A stretch of DNA of 64,000 nucleotides from Pseudomonas marginalis (GCF_024169655.1 NZ_JALJWV010000001.1:2547001-2611000), one strand, 5' to 3'; shown: positions 18,060-29,091, numbered from the stretch's first letter. Made by a program: numbers and translations. The notes: generated by a model from the sequence alone, not told the origin.

Positions 18060-18776
18060 GTGTCGCGTACCACTCGTCTACTGACTTTGCTCCAGGCCCT
18101 GCGGGGCAAGAAGCGTCCGGTGACCGCCGCCGTGCTGGCGGCACAGTTGGAGGTGTCCGAGCGCACGCTGTATCGCGACATCGCCGAATTGACCGCGCTG
18201 GGGGCGCCGATTTTTGGCGAGGCCGGGGTAGGGTATGTGCTGCGCAGCGGGCTGTTTCTGCCGCCATTGATGCTCAACGCCGAGGAAACCGAAGCCATCG
18301 TACTCGGTCTGCGCTATGTGGATCAGCGTGGCGACGACGTCTTGAGCCATGCTGCGGCCAATGCCTTGGCGAAAATTGCCGACGTGCTGGACCCCGCCGC
18401 CCAGGAAGCGTTACGCAACCCGACACTGCTACCTGGCCCGCCAGGGTTCGGCTACCCGGAAAACCGCGTACCGCTCAATGTGTTTCGCGAAGCCATTCGC
18501 AATCAGGCCAAATTGCACGTCGATTACGCCGATGCGAGCCAGACTCAGAGCCAACGGCTGATCTGGCCCCTGGCGCTGGGCTTTCTCAATGAGGTGCGGG
18601 TGATTGTGGCCTGGTGCGAACTGCGCGGTGCGTATCGCACCTTTCGCACCGACCGCGTGGCGGCCGCCGAGGCCCGCGGCGAGCGTTATCCGGGGCGCCG
18701 CAGTGACTGGCTGCGGGCCTGGCGCAAGTTGATGGAGCAGCAGCAATCCTCGCCGTTTACTCCTGACAAAAACTGA
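18060..18776 (+). CDS. HTH-WYL family transcriptional regulator (YafY-like)
   Basis: A 238-residue regulator with an N-terminal winged helix-turn-helix (VTAAVLAAQLEVSERTLYRD, about residues 22-41) and a WYL-type sensor domain from about residue 140, where IWPLALGF and RTDRV are the recognisable pieces. It starts with GTG at 18,060; the ATG two bases upstream is in another frame. It is followed within 51 bases by an NTF2-like gene in the same direction, which it may control, as such pairs are common. Ligand unknown. Confidence 0.83.
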   Translation: MSRTTRLLTLLQALRGKKRPVTAAVLAAQLEVSERTLYRDIAELTALGAPIFGEAGVGYVLRSGLFLPPLMLNAEETEAIVLGLRYVDQRGDDVLSHAAANALAKIADVLDPAAQEALRNPTLLPGPPGFGYPENRVPLNVFREAIRNQAKLHVDYADASQTQSQRLIWPLALGFLNEVRVIVAWCELRGAYRTFRTDRVAAAEARGERYPGRRSDWLRAWRKLMEQQQSSPFTPDKN

Positions 18777-18827
18777 CACAGCCTTGGTTTAGCATCGCGT
18801 CATAAATCACCACAAAGGAGCTGTGAC

Positions 18828-19163
18828 ATGTCCCTCGCAGAACTGGCCCCGGCCATCGCGGCCTATATTGCGGCAACCAATGCCCGCGACACCTCGGCCG
18901 TCGCCCACTGTTTTGCCGACGACGCCAACGTGTTCGATGAAGGCACGCACCAGGTCGGCACCGCTGCCATCGCACGTTGGATGGAAGACACCGCGCAGCG
19001 TTATCAGCCCAGGGTCGAAGTACTTAACGTGCAGCATCGTACCGGCAAGGTATTGGTCAACAATGTGGTTTCCGGGAACTTCCCCGGTAGCCCGCTGGAG
19101 CTGCGCTATACCTTTCGCTTGAATGAACAGGGCAAGATTTCACGGTTGGATATCTCGTTGTAA
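18828..19163 (+). CDS. NTF2-like (SnoaL-type) protein
   Basis: A 111-residue single-domain protein of the nuclear transport factor 2 superfamily. The pattern AAYIAATNARDTSAVAHCFA followed by ADDANVFDEG and a C-terminal beta-rich part ending SRLDIS is typical of SnoaL-like ligand-binding or isomerase folds. AAAGGAG lies 7 bases upstream of the ATG. Substrate unknown. Confidence 0.82.
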   Translation: MSLAELAPAIAAYIAATNARDTSAVAHCFADDANVFDEGTHQVGTAAIARWMEDTAQRYQPRVEVLNVQHRTGKVLVNNVVSGNFPGSPLELRYTFRLNEQGKISRLDISL

Positions 19164-19169
19164 GTCATA

Positions 19170-20285
19170 ATGGCGCGCATGACTTTCGACTCGCCTCTCG
19201 CTGCTTATCAATACGCCACTGCCCAGTTAGGCTTCGTCGCCGACGATGCCCAGCGCCGCGCGGTGGATGCCCTGCAGGCCTGCCACCAGGCCTTGCACCT
19301 GGGGCGCTCGCCGATCCTCGGGGTTTACCTCTGGGGGCCGGTGGGGCGGGGCAAAACCTGGTTGATGGACCAGTTCTACCTTAGCCTGCGCGTGCCAGCG
19401 CGGCGCCAACATTTTCATCACTTCATGGGCTGGGTACACCAGCGTTCGTTCCAGCTCACCGGCACCCATGATCCGTTGCAAGCGTTGGCCCGTGAGTTGG
19501 CCCAAGAGGTGCGCGTGCTGTGCTTTGACGAGTTGTTCGTCAATGACATCGGTGACGCAATCATCCTCGGCCGCTTGTTCCAGGTGATGTTCGAAGAGGG
19601 CGTGGTGATGGTCTGCACGTCCAATCAACCGCCCGAGCAGCTCTATGCCGGCGGCTTCAATCGCGAGCGCTTCCTGCCGGGCATTGCGGCGATCAAGCAG
19701 CACATGCAAGTGGTGGCCGTAGACGGTGGCGAAGACCATCGCTTGCACCCGGGTGTCGGCGTGCAGCGCTATTGGGTCGATCAACCGGATGCACTGGCCG
19801 CGGTGTTCAAGCAATTGAGCGAGGGCCAAGCGGTGCGCCACGGGGTGGTCAGTGTCGGTCATCGCTGCATTGTGGCGGTGCAGGCCAGCGACACGGTGCT
19901 GTGGTGCCGGTATGCCGACCTGTGCGAGCAACCTTTGGCGGCGATGGATTTCATGCTGCTGTGTGATCGTTTCAAGGCGATCCTGCTGGGTGAGGTCCCC
20001 AACCTGAGTGCGCAAAAGCGTCCGGGGCGGATCGCCCGAGGCACCGAGGACGGTGTCCAGCGGGTGGCGGCCGGTGATCGCGAATTGCCCGAGTTGTCAG
20101 TACACGATGACAGCGTGCGGCGCTTTATCGCCCTGGTGGATGAATGCTATGACCGCAAGGTGCCACTGTTCATCGAGGCTAAAGTGCCGTTGGAAAGCCT
20201 CTATACCGAAGGCTATCTGGAATTCCCTTTCAGGCGAACCTTGAGCCGCTTGCAGGAGATGCAATTGCAGCGCTTTGGGGTGTAG
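19170..20285 (+). CDS. zapE: Cell division ATPase ZapE (AFG1 family)
   Basis: A 371-residue AFG1-type ATPase; in E. coli, ZapE acts on the FtsZ ring under stress and low oxygen. Walker A is GPVGRGKTW and Walker B is LCFDELFVND, followed by CTSNQPPEQLY. Length fits the family. Start is ATG 19,170 or ATG 19,179; neither has a strong ribosome site. Alone in its orientation block with no division genes nearby, as is usual for zapE. Confidence 0.9.
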   Translation: MARMTFDSPLAAYQYATAQLGFVADDAQRRAVDALQACHQALHLGRSPILGVYLWGPVGRGKTWLMDQFYLSLRVPARRQHFHHFMGWVHQRSFQLTGTHDPLQALARELAQEVRVLCFDELFVNDIGDAIILGRLFQVMFEEGVVMVCTSNQPPEQLYAGGFNRERFLPGIAAIKQHMQVVAVDGGEDHRLHPGVGVQRYWVDQPDALAAVFKQLSEGQAVRHGVVSVGHRCIVAVQASDTVLWCRYADLCEQPLAAMDFMLLCDRFKAILLGEVPNLSAQKRPGRIARGTEDGVQRVAAGDRELPELSVHDDSVRRFIALVDECYDRKVPLFIEAKVPLESLYTEGYLEFPFRRTLSRLQEMQLQRFGV

Positions 20286-20450
20286 GAAAAAGCCTCGTGC
20301 AAGGCCTATAGCGGCTTTCGATGCGGAAAACCTTCGCGCTTTCCGGCAGCTTTTTGTAGCTAATCTCCTTCATCTAGCGCCTGCTCCACGCTTACAATCG
20401 TTCTCCTCAGAGGGAGCTGATTCCCTTGTTTGTCGTTATCGAGGAAGGAA

Positions 20451-20942
20451 ATGGACACCCCTGACATCCTGGTGCTGCAAGCCAGCTACACCAATCCTGT
20501 GCATGCCGAGGCCATCGCCCTGGTGCTCAATCATTACGCTGAAGACCCTATGGGTGGCGGCCACAGCCTGCCAGCCGACCTGCTGCAACAACTGCCGGCT
20601 GAACTGGCCAAGCGCCCGCATGCGTTCAGTGTCTTGGCATTCGTGGGCGGCGAGCCTGCGGGGTTGGTCAATTGCTTTGAAGGGTTTTCCACCTTCGCTT
20701 GCCGCCCGCTGGTCAATGTCCACGATGTGGCCGTGATGAATCAGTTTCGGGGCCTGGGGCTGAGCCAGAAAATGCTGCAGAAGGTCGAGGAAATCGCCCG
20801 TCAGCGTGGCTGCTGCAAGATCACTTTGGAAGTGCTCGAGGGCAATGCTGTGGCGCAAGCGGCGTACCGCAAGTACGGTTTTGACGACTCGGTATTTGAT
20901 CCGGCCCATGGGCGTATGTTGTTTTGGAATAAGCCGTTGTAA
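20451..20942 (+). CDS. GNAT family N-acetyltransferase
   Basis: A 163-residue single-domain acetyltransferase. The acetyl-CoA binding region is seen around VHDVAVMNQFRGLGLSQKML (RGLGLS loop) and the fold continues to ALAxxYRKYGF-like AAYRKYGFDDS. GAGGAAGGA directly upstream of ATG 20,451 decides the start. The substrate cannot be inferred; amino-acid or protein acetylation are both possible. The bases 20,286-20,450 before it hold no gene I can support. Confidence 0.82.
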   Translation: MDTPDILVLQASYTNPVHAEAIALVLNHYAEDPMGGGHSLPADLLQQLPAELAKRPHAFSVLAFVGGEPAGLVNCFEGFSTFACRPLVNVHDVAVMNQFRGLGLSQKMLQKVEEIARQRGCCKITLEVLEGNAVAQAAYRKYGFDDSVFDPAHGRMLFWNKPL

Positions 20943-20950
20943 TAAGTCAC

Positions 20951-20979
20951 AGGCAAAAAAGGCGCCATTCAATGGCGCC
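20951..20979 (-). terminator. Intrinsic terminator of the TonB receptor gene
   Basis: On the minus strand a perfect 9-bp stem (GGCGCCATT/AATGGCGCC) is followed by six T. It lies 37 bases past the receptor stop codon and 10 bases past the GNAT stop, so it may serve both convergent genes. Confidence 0.85.
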
Positions 20980-21015
20980 AAGTTAGCCCTCTCGCAAACT
21001 TTGAGAGCCGGGTGG

Positions 21016-23253
21016 TTAGAGTTTCCAGTCCAGTGCCAAGGTGATCGAACGAGGGTCTCCCCAGTACACACCGTTATAAAAGCCGACGCGTTCATAATAT
21101 TTTTTATCGAACAGGTTGTTGACGTTAACCGACGCCGAAACATGTTCGTCGAACGAGTAACGCGACATCAGGTTGACCACGGTGTAGGCCTGCTGGCTGA
21201 TCTTGGTGGATTCGGTGAGCAGGTAGCCATCCTGGTCCCGACCGCCGATCGGCCGCTCGGCGAAGTCGTAGAAGTCGCTCTGCCAATTGATTGCGCCGCC
21301 CACCGTCAACCCGCGCCATGCACCTGGCAGGCGATAGGCGGTCGACATCTTCAGCATGTTCATCGGCTGGTCGGTGTTGTTGCGCTGCTTATCGCCGTTG
21401 AGCGAATGGGTGTAGGTGTAGCCCGCCGTGAGGTTCCAGTCCGGCATGATTTCGCCCGATACCTCCACTTCAAAGCCTTGCACCTTGTTGCCTTTGCCGC
21501 CGGATTTGTAGAACTGCTCGCGGGTGACCGGGTCTGGCGGGGCCGCATTGTCGAGTTCGGCGACGTTATCCTGGGTGCTCCAGAAATACGCGGTGGACAG
21601 GTTCAAACGCTCATTGAGCAGGCTGCCCTTGAGGCCGATTTCATAGTTACTGCCGACCACCGGTTCGAGATATTTTTTGCTGGCGTCCCGCTCGTCCTGC
21701 GGGTTGAAGATATCGGTGTAGCTGGCGTACACCGTGTATTCCGGCGTCAGGTCGTAGAGCAGGCCTGCGTAAGGTGTCCACATATCCGTGTGGGTCTGGC
21801 TGGATTTGGTTGAGGCGGTCAACTGGTTATCGAGGTTGTATTTGGGAGAGACGCTTTCGGTTTCCCAACTGCCATATCGGCTGCCCAGTACTGCGTGCCA
21901 CTTTTCGGTCAGGCTCAAACGTGTGGCGAGGTAGCCGGCCTTCTGTTTTTTGCTGCTGTGTTCACCCTTGAGGCCGGTGGTGCGGTCGGCGAATTTGCCG
22001 ATGCCGCCCATGTGCTTCCAGTCTTCGATGGTTTCGTAGCCTTGGGGCGTTACAAAACGTTGGAAGGGGGACGTGTCGCGCTGCTCGGATTCGCCATAAC
22101 CCACCATCAACTCATGTTCGCGCCCCAACAGCGAATAGGCACCCGCCAGGTTAAAGTCCACCGCATCCATTTTCGAGGTGCCGACCATCTGGTTGGTCCA
22201 GGCCGTCATGCCGCTGCCATCTGCATTCGGAAAACCGGCGCCGCCGTAATATACCTTGCCGTCGGTATCGCTTTGCCGATGGGTGTAGGCGGCTTTCAGG
22301 CGCCAGTCCGTCGACAGGTTGTGGTCGATGGAGGCGAAGGTGGTCTTGTCCTTCAGTGGCCAGGAACTCCAGTCGGCGGCGAGGTTGGCCGAGCGCGAGA
22401 GAGTGGCCTTGCTACCGTCGCTGTTCCAGTAGGGCAGGGTGCCCCAGGAAGTGCCTTGTACGTGTTTGTTCTGGTAGTCGAAGCCTACGGCTACCACGGT
22501 GTCGTCCGTCAGGTCGGCTTCCAGAATGCCGTAGCCCACTTCCCGTTGCAGCGCGTAGTTGTCGCGAAAGGATTGGCTGTCACGGTAAGCCATCACCGTG
22601 CGCCCGCGCAGGCGTCCGTCAAAGGCCAGTGGGCCGCCCACGTCCAGGTAGCTGTAGTAGTTGTCATGGCTGGAGCCGCTGATGCCGGTCTTGGCTTGCC
22701 ACTGCGTGGTCGGGCGTTTGCGGACCATGTTGACGGTGGCGGAGGGATCGCCGGCACCGGTCGTTAGCCCGGTGGCGCCGCGTACTACTTCGATACGGTC
22801 GTAGATGATGGTGTCCGAGTCGGACTTCATGCGCCCGAACGTATTGAGCATGCCATCCACCTGGAAGTTATTGATCGAATAACCCCTGGAGGAATAACTG
22901 GCCCGGTCCGAATCCAGATGCTGAACCGTCACGCCGGTGGTCTGGCGCAAGGCGTCGGTCAGGGTATTGAGATTGAAATCGTCCATCTGCTGGCGGGTGA
23001 CCACCGAAATGGATTGAGGGGTTTCCTTGATCGACAGGTTCAGCCGGGTAGCGGTGCTCATCGAGCCGGTGGTGTAGGCCCCGGTATGTTCGGTATTGGC
23101 ACCCAGGCCTTCGGCGGTGATGTTGGTGCTGCCTAGCTCCAGCGTGGGGGGCGGCATCTGTTCGGGGTCGGTTTCAGCCAGCAGGTCCGGGCTCAGCGCC
23201 AGGCTGAACAGGCTGAGGGTAAAGGTCATGGAGCGGGTAAAGGGCGCGAACAT
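21016..23253 (-). CDS. TonB-dependent siderophore receptor
   Basis: A 745-residue outer-membrane receptor that imports an iron-siderophore complex with energy from TonB. It has a signal peptide (about residues 1-26), a plug domain (ETPQSISVVTRQQMDDF, then RGYSINNFQVDG and the VEVVRG-like IEVVRGATGL segment) and a 22-strand barrel ending in the aromatic-rich LALDWKL. There is no N-terminal STN signalling domain, so it is not a FecA/FpvA-type transducer. AAGGAG lies 9 bases upstream of the start and a Fur box precedes it, which fits induction under iron limitation. The siderophore is unknown. Confidence 0.92.
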   Translation of the reverse strand: MFAPFTRSMTFTLSLFSLALSPDLLAETDPEQMPPPTLELGSTNITAEGLGANTEHTGAYTTGSMSTATRLNLSIKETPQSISVVTRQQMDDFNLNTLTDALRQTTGVTVQHLDSDRASYSSRGYSINNFQVDGMLNTFGRMKSDSDTIIYDRIEVVRGATGLTTGAGDPSATVNMVRKRPTTQWQAKTGISGSSHDNYYSYLDVGGPLAFDGRLRGRTVMAYRDSQSFRDNYALQREVGYGILEADLTDDTVVAVGFDYQNKHVQGTSWGTLPYWNSDGSKATLSRSANLAADWSSWPLKDKTTFASIDHNLSTDWRLKAAYTHRQSDTDGKVYYGGAGFPNADGSGMTAWTNQMVGTSKMDAVDFNLAGAYSLLGREHELMVGYGESEQRDTSPFQRFVTPQGYETIEDWKHMGGIGKFADRTTGLKGEHSSKKQKAGYLATRLSLTEKWHAVLGSRYGSWETESVSPKYNLDNQLTASTKSSQTHTDMWTPYAGLLYDLTPEYTVYASYTDIFNPQDERDASKKYLEPVVGSNYEIGLKGSLLNERLNLSTAYFWSTQDNVAELDNAAPPDPVTREQFYKSGGKGNKVQGFEVEVSGEIMPDWNLTAGYTYTHSLNGDKQRNNTDQPMNMLKMSTAYRLPGAWRGLTVGGAINWQSDFYDFAERPIGGRDQDGYLLTESTKISQQAYTVVNLMSRYSFDEHVSASVNVNNLFDKKYYERVGFYNGVYWGDPRSITLALDWKL

Positions 23254-23342
23254 CGCGGAAGACTCCTTGTCGTCTTTGCGACCTTCTCAGTAAGAGAAGG
23301 CCTTGGCTCAAAGACGAAAGGAGGCGCGGAACTTTAGGTTTA

Positions 23343-23362
23343 AACGAGAACGATTGTTAACT
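23343..23362 (-). promoter_or_regulatory. Fur box upstream of TonB receptor
   Basis: On the minus strand the sequence TTAACAATCGTTCTCGTTTA closely resembles pseudomonad Fur sites (AATGATAATCGTTCTCATT type). It lies about 90 bases before the receptor start, a sensible place for iron repression. Confidence 0.75.
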
Positions 23363-23380
23363 TTCTATTGTGAAGCCTGT

Positions 23381-25123
23381 TTACTTGAGCACCACGTTGG
23401 CAGTGTCGGCCGTCTTCGGTTTGATCAGGCTGAAGTCGATCAGGGCTTTCTGCTGGCGCTCGTAGGGGTTGCCGATCAACAACGGGCGCGGTTTGAAGCT
23501 GTCGCTGACCAGGCTTTTGCTGTGGTCCAGCTCATCGAAACTCAGGCCGGCCAAGTCAGCCCAGGTGTGGATCAGCTGCGAGCTGCTGTAGGGCCGTTGC
23601 AGGTCGCCGGCAAATTTCCAGTCGTGGCTTTCGCGCCATTTCGGTGAGGCGTAGGCCATGAATGGGATGGTGTACATCGGCGCTGTCGGCTTGCCTTCGT
23701 TACGGCCCAGGGTGCTGTGGCCTGCGGAGTCGAACACGTCTTCACCGTGGTCCGACAGGTACAGCAGGAAACCGTTGGGGTCGGTCTTGGCGTAGTCCTT
23801 GATCAGGCTCGATACCACGAAGTCGTTGTACAGCACCGCGTTGTCGTAGCTGTTGTAGATCGGCAATTGAGCATCGCTGATAGCGTCCGGAACGCCCTGG
23901 CGATCGGTGAACTTCTCGAAGGTTGGCGGATAGCGGTACTGGTAGCTCATGTGCGTGCCCAGCAGGTGGACCACGATGAGCTTGCGCTCGGCGGTGTCGG
24001 CCAGGGCCTTGGCGAAGGGCGCCAGCACGTCGCCGTCGTATTGGCGGGCGTTCTGGTTGCGGTTGTTGTTCAGGTAGACCTGCTCGTCGGCCTGTTCGGA
24101 AAAGGTCGTGAGCATGGTGTTGCGCTTGGTCATGGTCTGCTGGTTGGTGATCCAGAAGGTCTTGTAACCGGCCTGTTTCATCACGCTGACAATCGACGGC
24201 GTCTTGAGGTAGAGGTCCGGGTTCTCTTCGTCGGCGAAGGTCAGTACCTGTTGCAGCGCTTCAATCGTGTAGGGGCGAGGGGTAATGACGTTGTCGAACA
24301 CCGCCAACTGGTCACGCAATTTGTCCAGTTCCGGCGTGGTACTGCGCGGGTAGCCATAGAGGCTCATGCGCTGACGGTTGGTGGACTCGCCGATCACCAG
24401 CACCAGGGTCGAAGGCTGGCCGGCCATGCTGTCCTTGAGGTTTTTCAACGGCGGGATCTGGCTGGCGCTGGTCAGCATGCCTTGCATGTTGTCCAGTTGC
24501 TCGGTGTAGCGGCGGTAGGCGACGATCATCTGCCACGGTACAGCTGGCTCGATGCGGGTTTCGAAGCGGTCGATGGCCAGCTCCATGGTTTCGCTCGTGG
24601 CGATCTGCTTGACCAGCGGGTAGCCGACGACGGCCAGCACAATGGCTACCGCGGCCAGTATCGACTGACCGCGAGGCAGGTAAACCGGGCGCAAGCGCGT
24701 CCACAGGAAGATGGCGAAGGCGGTGTGCGCAATGAACGCCAGCACGATCCACCAGGCGAAATATTGCGTGGCGTATTCGCCCGCTTCAGAAATGTTCGAC
24801 TCGAACATGATGAAGATGACGCTCTGGGAGAATTCCTGCTGATAGATGAAGAAATAACCCAGGCTGGCCATGGAGCAAGCCCACAGCACCACACCAATCA
24901 CTGCGGCGAGCAGGCGTGTATGGCGCGCGAACAGCAACATAGGCGCCAACCACAGCGCGCTCATGAAGAAGGCTTGGCGAAAGCCACTGAAACCGGAAGT
25001 GCCGGTCAGTTGAATCAGCAGTTGGGTAATACCCGAGAAGTACCAGAAAAACAGGAACAGCCAACCCAAGCCGGCCCAATCAAAACCTTTCGCAGACGTA
25101 GTGCTGCGTTTGAACATCGCCAT
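23381..25123 (-). CDS. cptA: Phosphoethanolamine transferase CptA
   Basis: An inner-membrane enzyme that moves phosphoethanolamine from phosphatidylethanolamine to LPS core sugars. The 580-residue protein has about five N-terminal membrane helices (first about residues 18-40) and a periplasmic sulfatase-fold domain. The expected nucleophile is Thr248 in VIGESTNRQRMSLYGYPR; SDHGEDVFD supplies metal ligands. The sequence follows E. coli CptA (YijP) closely along its length, for example IYQQEFSQSV and TFWITNQQTMT. ATG 25,123 is chosen because GGAG lies 6 bases upstream. No other LPS gene is adjacent. Confidence 0.9.
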   Translation of the reverse strand: MAMFKRSTTSAKGFDWAGLGWLFLFFWYFSGITQLLIQLTGTSGFSGFRQAFFMSALWLAPMLLFARHTRLLAAVIGVVLWACSMASLGYFFIYQQEFSQSVIFIMFESNISEAGEYATQYFAWWIVLAFIAHTAFAIFLWTRLRPVYLPRGQSILAAVAIVLAVVGYPLVKQIATSETMELAIDRFETRIEPAVPWQMIVAYRRYTEQLDNMQGMLTSASQIPPLKNLKDSMAGQPSTLVLVIGESTNRQRMSLYGYPRSTTPELDKLRDQLAVFDNVITPRPYTIEALQQVLTFADEENPDLYLKTPSIVSVMKQAGYKTFWITNQQTMTKRNTMLTTFSEQADEQVYLNNNRNQNARQYDGDVLAPFAKALADTAERKLIVVHLLGTHMSYQYRYPPTFEKFTDRQGVPDAISDAQLPIYNSYDNAVLYNDFVVSSLIKDYAKTDPNGFLLYLSDHGEDVFDSAGHSTLGRNEGKPTAPMYTIPFMAYASPKWRESHDWKFAGDLQRPYSSSQLIHTWADLAGLSFDELDHSKSLVSDSFKPRPLLIGNPYERQQKALIDFSLIKPKTADTANVVLK

Positions 25124-25275
25124 CCAGCGCTCCAACCCGATAATTTTTCAGCTGATGCGCAGGGACGCACGCAACAGAGGCCGCCCTTGTGTGAGGCGGC
25201 CCTTCGGGCGGGAGTATCGTGACGGGAATGTGAAAAATTCGTGAGTTTTTTGTAAGGATTACCTTACAGCGTCAC

Positions 25276-25452
25276 TCAGCAGAGGGTGGGCTGTGGGCTG
25301 GAAGGCTGATCCAGCTGGCCTTGCAGGTGTGAGCGCAGGCGCAGGACTTCCTGTTGCAGTTGGTCGCGTTCGGCCTTCAATTGGCGCAACTCGTCACGAC
25401 GGATGCTGACGTAGAGGGTCTGTGGCGGGCGGGTCATCTGTGCTGTGCTCAT
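25276..25452 (-). CDS. Small coiled-coil protein (58 residues)
   Basis: A short frame starting with ATG at 25,452 and ending TGA at 25,276. The product begins MSTAQMTRPPQTLYVSIRR and continues with a charged helical stretch rich in heptad-spaced Leu (ELRQLKAERDQLQQEVLRL), a likely coiled coil of about 30 residues. GCGAGGTAAGC upstream offers a moderate ribosome site. Codon pattern looks coding and GC-rich third positions agree. Function unknown; a leucine-zipper-like partner protein is conceivable. It is followed by cptA in the same direction after about 150 bases. Confidence 0.62.
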   Translation of the reverse strand: MSTAQMTRPPQTLYVSIRRDELRQLKAERDQLQQEVLRLRSHLQGQLDQPSSPQPTLC

Positions 25453-25721
25453 TGCTTACCTCGCAAATAGCCGGTAGATCGCGGTGCCAGAACGCATGAT
25501 TCAAGATTCTCGGCATCAGTCGGAAGCAATTCTGAATTCTTTTCAGTATCAATGGAACTTTTATATTTTTAGTGGTCGTGTGACTTTTGCGGGGGTGATG
25601 GTGAAATGCTGGCTACTTTTTTGTCATGAAACTACACCGATCCGCTCTGGACTAACCCTCATTAGCCTCGTTGCGCTATAAACTATGCCACACATTTTTT
25701 AGTAGTTAGGAGCATCAGCAC

Positions 25722-26701
<980 letters not shown>

Positions 26702-26705
<4 letters not shown>

Positions 26706-28225
26706 CCGCCAACGGCAAGAAATCCAAGGCCGAACCCGCGCCCCCCACTACGCTGTTTCTGTTTGGCGCCCATGGCGACCTGGTCAAGCGCCTGCTCATG
26801 CCGGCGTTGTACAACCTGAGTCGTGACGGGCTGCTGGGCAATGGCCTGCGCATTGTCGGCGTTGATCACAACGCTATCAGCGATGCCGACTTTGCCAAGA
26901 AACTCGAGGACTTCATTCGCACCGAAGCCGCGAGCAAGGTCAAGGGCAATGCCGACAACGCACTGGACCCGCAGCTGTGGGCGCAGTTGGCCAACGGTAT
27001 CAGCTACGTCGAGGGTGATTTCCTCGACGACGGCACCTACGCCGACATCGCCAAGAAAATCACCGACAGCGGCACCGGCAATGCGGTGTTCTACCTGGCC
27101 ACCGCGCCGCGCTTCTTCGGTGAAGTGGTGCAGCGCCTGGGCAGTGCCGGTCTGTTGACGGAAACCGATGATCACTTCCGCCGCGTGGTGATCGAAAAGC
27201 CGTTCGGTTCCGATCTGGCCACCGCCGAAGCGTTGAACGCCTGTTTGCTCAAGGTGATGAGCGAGAAGCAGATCTATCGCATCGACCACTATCTGGGCAA
27301 GGAAACCGTACAGAACATCCTGATCAGCCGTTTCTCCAACGTGTTGTTCGAAGCGTTCTGGAACAACCATTACATCGACCACGTACAAATCACCGCCGCC
27401 GAAACCGTCGGCGTGGAAACCCGGGGTAATTTCTTCGAAAAAACCGGGACCCTGCGCGACATGGTGCCAAACCACTTGTTTCAACTGCTGGCGATGGTCG
27501 CCATGGAGCCGCCGGCGGCGTTTGGCGCCGACGCAGTGCGGGGTGAAAAGGCCAAGGTGATCGGTGCCGTGCGTCCCTGGTCCGCAGCGGATGCGCGGGC
27601 TAATTCGGTGCGTGGGCAGTACGCCGCCGGTGAGATTGGCGGCAAGCAGGTGCCCGGCTACCGTGAAGAAGCCAATGTCGCGCCCGACAGCAGCACTGAG
27701 ACGTTCGTCGCCCTGAAAGTGATGATCGACAACTGGCGCTGGGTAGGCGTGCCGTTCTACCTGCGCACCGGCAAGCGCATGAGCATTCGCGATACCGAGA
27801 TCGTGATCTGCTTCAAACCCGCGCCCTATGCGCAGTTCCGCGACACCGAGGTGAGTGAACTCAAGCCCACTTTCCTCAAGATCCAGATCCAGCCCAACGA
27901 AGGCATGTGGTTCGACCTGCTGGCGAAAAGGCCAGGGCCGACCTTGGACATGGCTAACATTGAGTTGGGGTTTGCCTACGAAGACTTCTTCGAAATGCAG
28001 CCGTCGACGGGTTACGAAACCTTGATCTACGACTGCATGACCGGCGATCAGACCCTGTTCCAGCGCGCCGACAACATCGAAAACGGCTGGCGTGCGGTGC
28101 AGCCGTTTCTCGATGCGTGGAAGGAAGACGACGGGATTCAGGCCTACAAGGCCGGTGAAGATGGCCCTGCAGCGGCCGATGCGTTGCTGGCCCGCGATGG
28201 CCGCGCCTGGCACTCGCTCGGATGA
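26702..28225 (+). CDS. zwf: Glucose-6-phosphate 1-dehydrogenase
   Basis: Oxidises glucose 6-phosphate to 6-phosphogluconolactone with reduction of NAD(P). The 507-residue protein shows the nucleotide motif [13 protein letters not shown] near the start and the active-site motif [14 protein letters not shown] in the middle, followed by [14 protein letters not shown]. It is translationally coupled to gnd upstream and to a HAD phosphatase downstream. No pgl (lactonase) or eda lies here, so this is probably a second zwf locus besides the usual zwf-pgl-eda cluster (inference). Confidence 0.95.
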
Positions 28226-29070
28226 GTGATGCAACGAATCATCCCATCCGGTTTGTATTGAGTGATATGGACGGCACTTTATTGCGTCCGGATCACACCC
28301 CGACCCAGCGCACCCTTTCAACGGTTCGCGCTTTGCGTGAAGCGGGCGTGTTGTTCAGCCTTGCCAGCGGGCGTCCGCCCAAGGCCATGTTGCAGATGAT
28401 CCAAGCGTTTGGCATCGACGTGCCGGTGGCGGGCTTCAATGGCGGCACGCTGGTCAACCCTGACGGAACTGTGCTGGTGGCGCACCGCCTGCCGGCAGAG
28501 GCGGCGCTGGTGACATTGGCGCTGTTTTCCGGGGAGCCGGACGTGGAGGTCTGGCTGTTTGCCGACGGCGAATGGCTGCGGCGCGATCCGCCTGGGCCGA
28601 TGGTCGCGGTCGAAACCGCTGGCCTGGGGTATGGGCCGCTGGTGGTGGAGAGTTTCGAACCTTACCTGGATCGGGTCGACAAGATCGTCGCCGCCAGTCG
28701 CAACACGCAATTGCTGGTGGAGCTGGAAGCGCAGTTGCAGCCCAAGGTGCAGGGCTTGGCCCAAGTGTCGCGTTCGCAACCGATCTACCTGGATGTAACC
28801 GCCATGAAGGCCAACAAAGGCGAGGCCTTGAAAACCTTGGCCGCGCACCTCGGGGTGCCGTTGGCACAGACGGCGGTCATCGGCGATGGTGGCAACGACC
28901 CGGCGATGTTTCATGTGGCCGGGTTGTCGATTGCCATGGGCCAGGCTGAAGAAACCGTCAAGCGCCAAGCCGATGTCGTCACTGGCAGCAATCTCGAGGA
29001 CGGTGCGGCGCAAGCGATCGAGCGGTTTATTCTCAAAGTGCCACACACCGTGTTCGATACGCCAAGTTAG
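28222..29070 (+). CDS. Cof-type HAD-IIB family phosphatase
   Basis: A 282-residue haloacid dehalogenase-type hydrolase. Motif I is LSDMDGTLL near the N-terminus (residues 12-20, nucleophile and acid Asp pair), motif II SLASGRPPKAML, motif III Lys in KANKGEALKTL, and motif IV VIGDGGNDPAMF. The Cof-type cap sits between motifs II and III. It overlaps zwf by four bases, suggesting a role on a sugar phosphate of the same pathway, but the substrate is not known. Confidence 0.88.
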   Translation: MSDATNHPIRFVLSDMDGTLLRPDHTPTQRTLSTVRALREAGVLFSLASGRPPKAMLQMIQAFGIDVPVAGFNGGTLVNPDGTVLVAHRLPAEAALVTLALFSGEPDVEVWLFADGEWLRRDPPGPMVAVETAGLGYGPLVVESFEPYLDRVDKIVAASRNTQLLVELEAQLQPKVQGLAQVSRSQPIYLDVTAMKANKGEALKTLAAHLGVPLAQTAVIGDGGNDPAMFHVAGLSIAMGQAEETVKRQADVVTGSNLEDGAAQAIERFILKVPHTVFDTPS

Positions 29071-29091
29071 AGCATCGGCGTTTTAATACTG

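Noticed and set aside
25484..25681. 65-codon plus-strand frame before gnd
   Set aside because: AT-rich promoter region, no clear ribosome site, product without known pattern.
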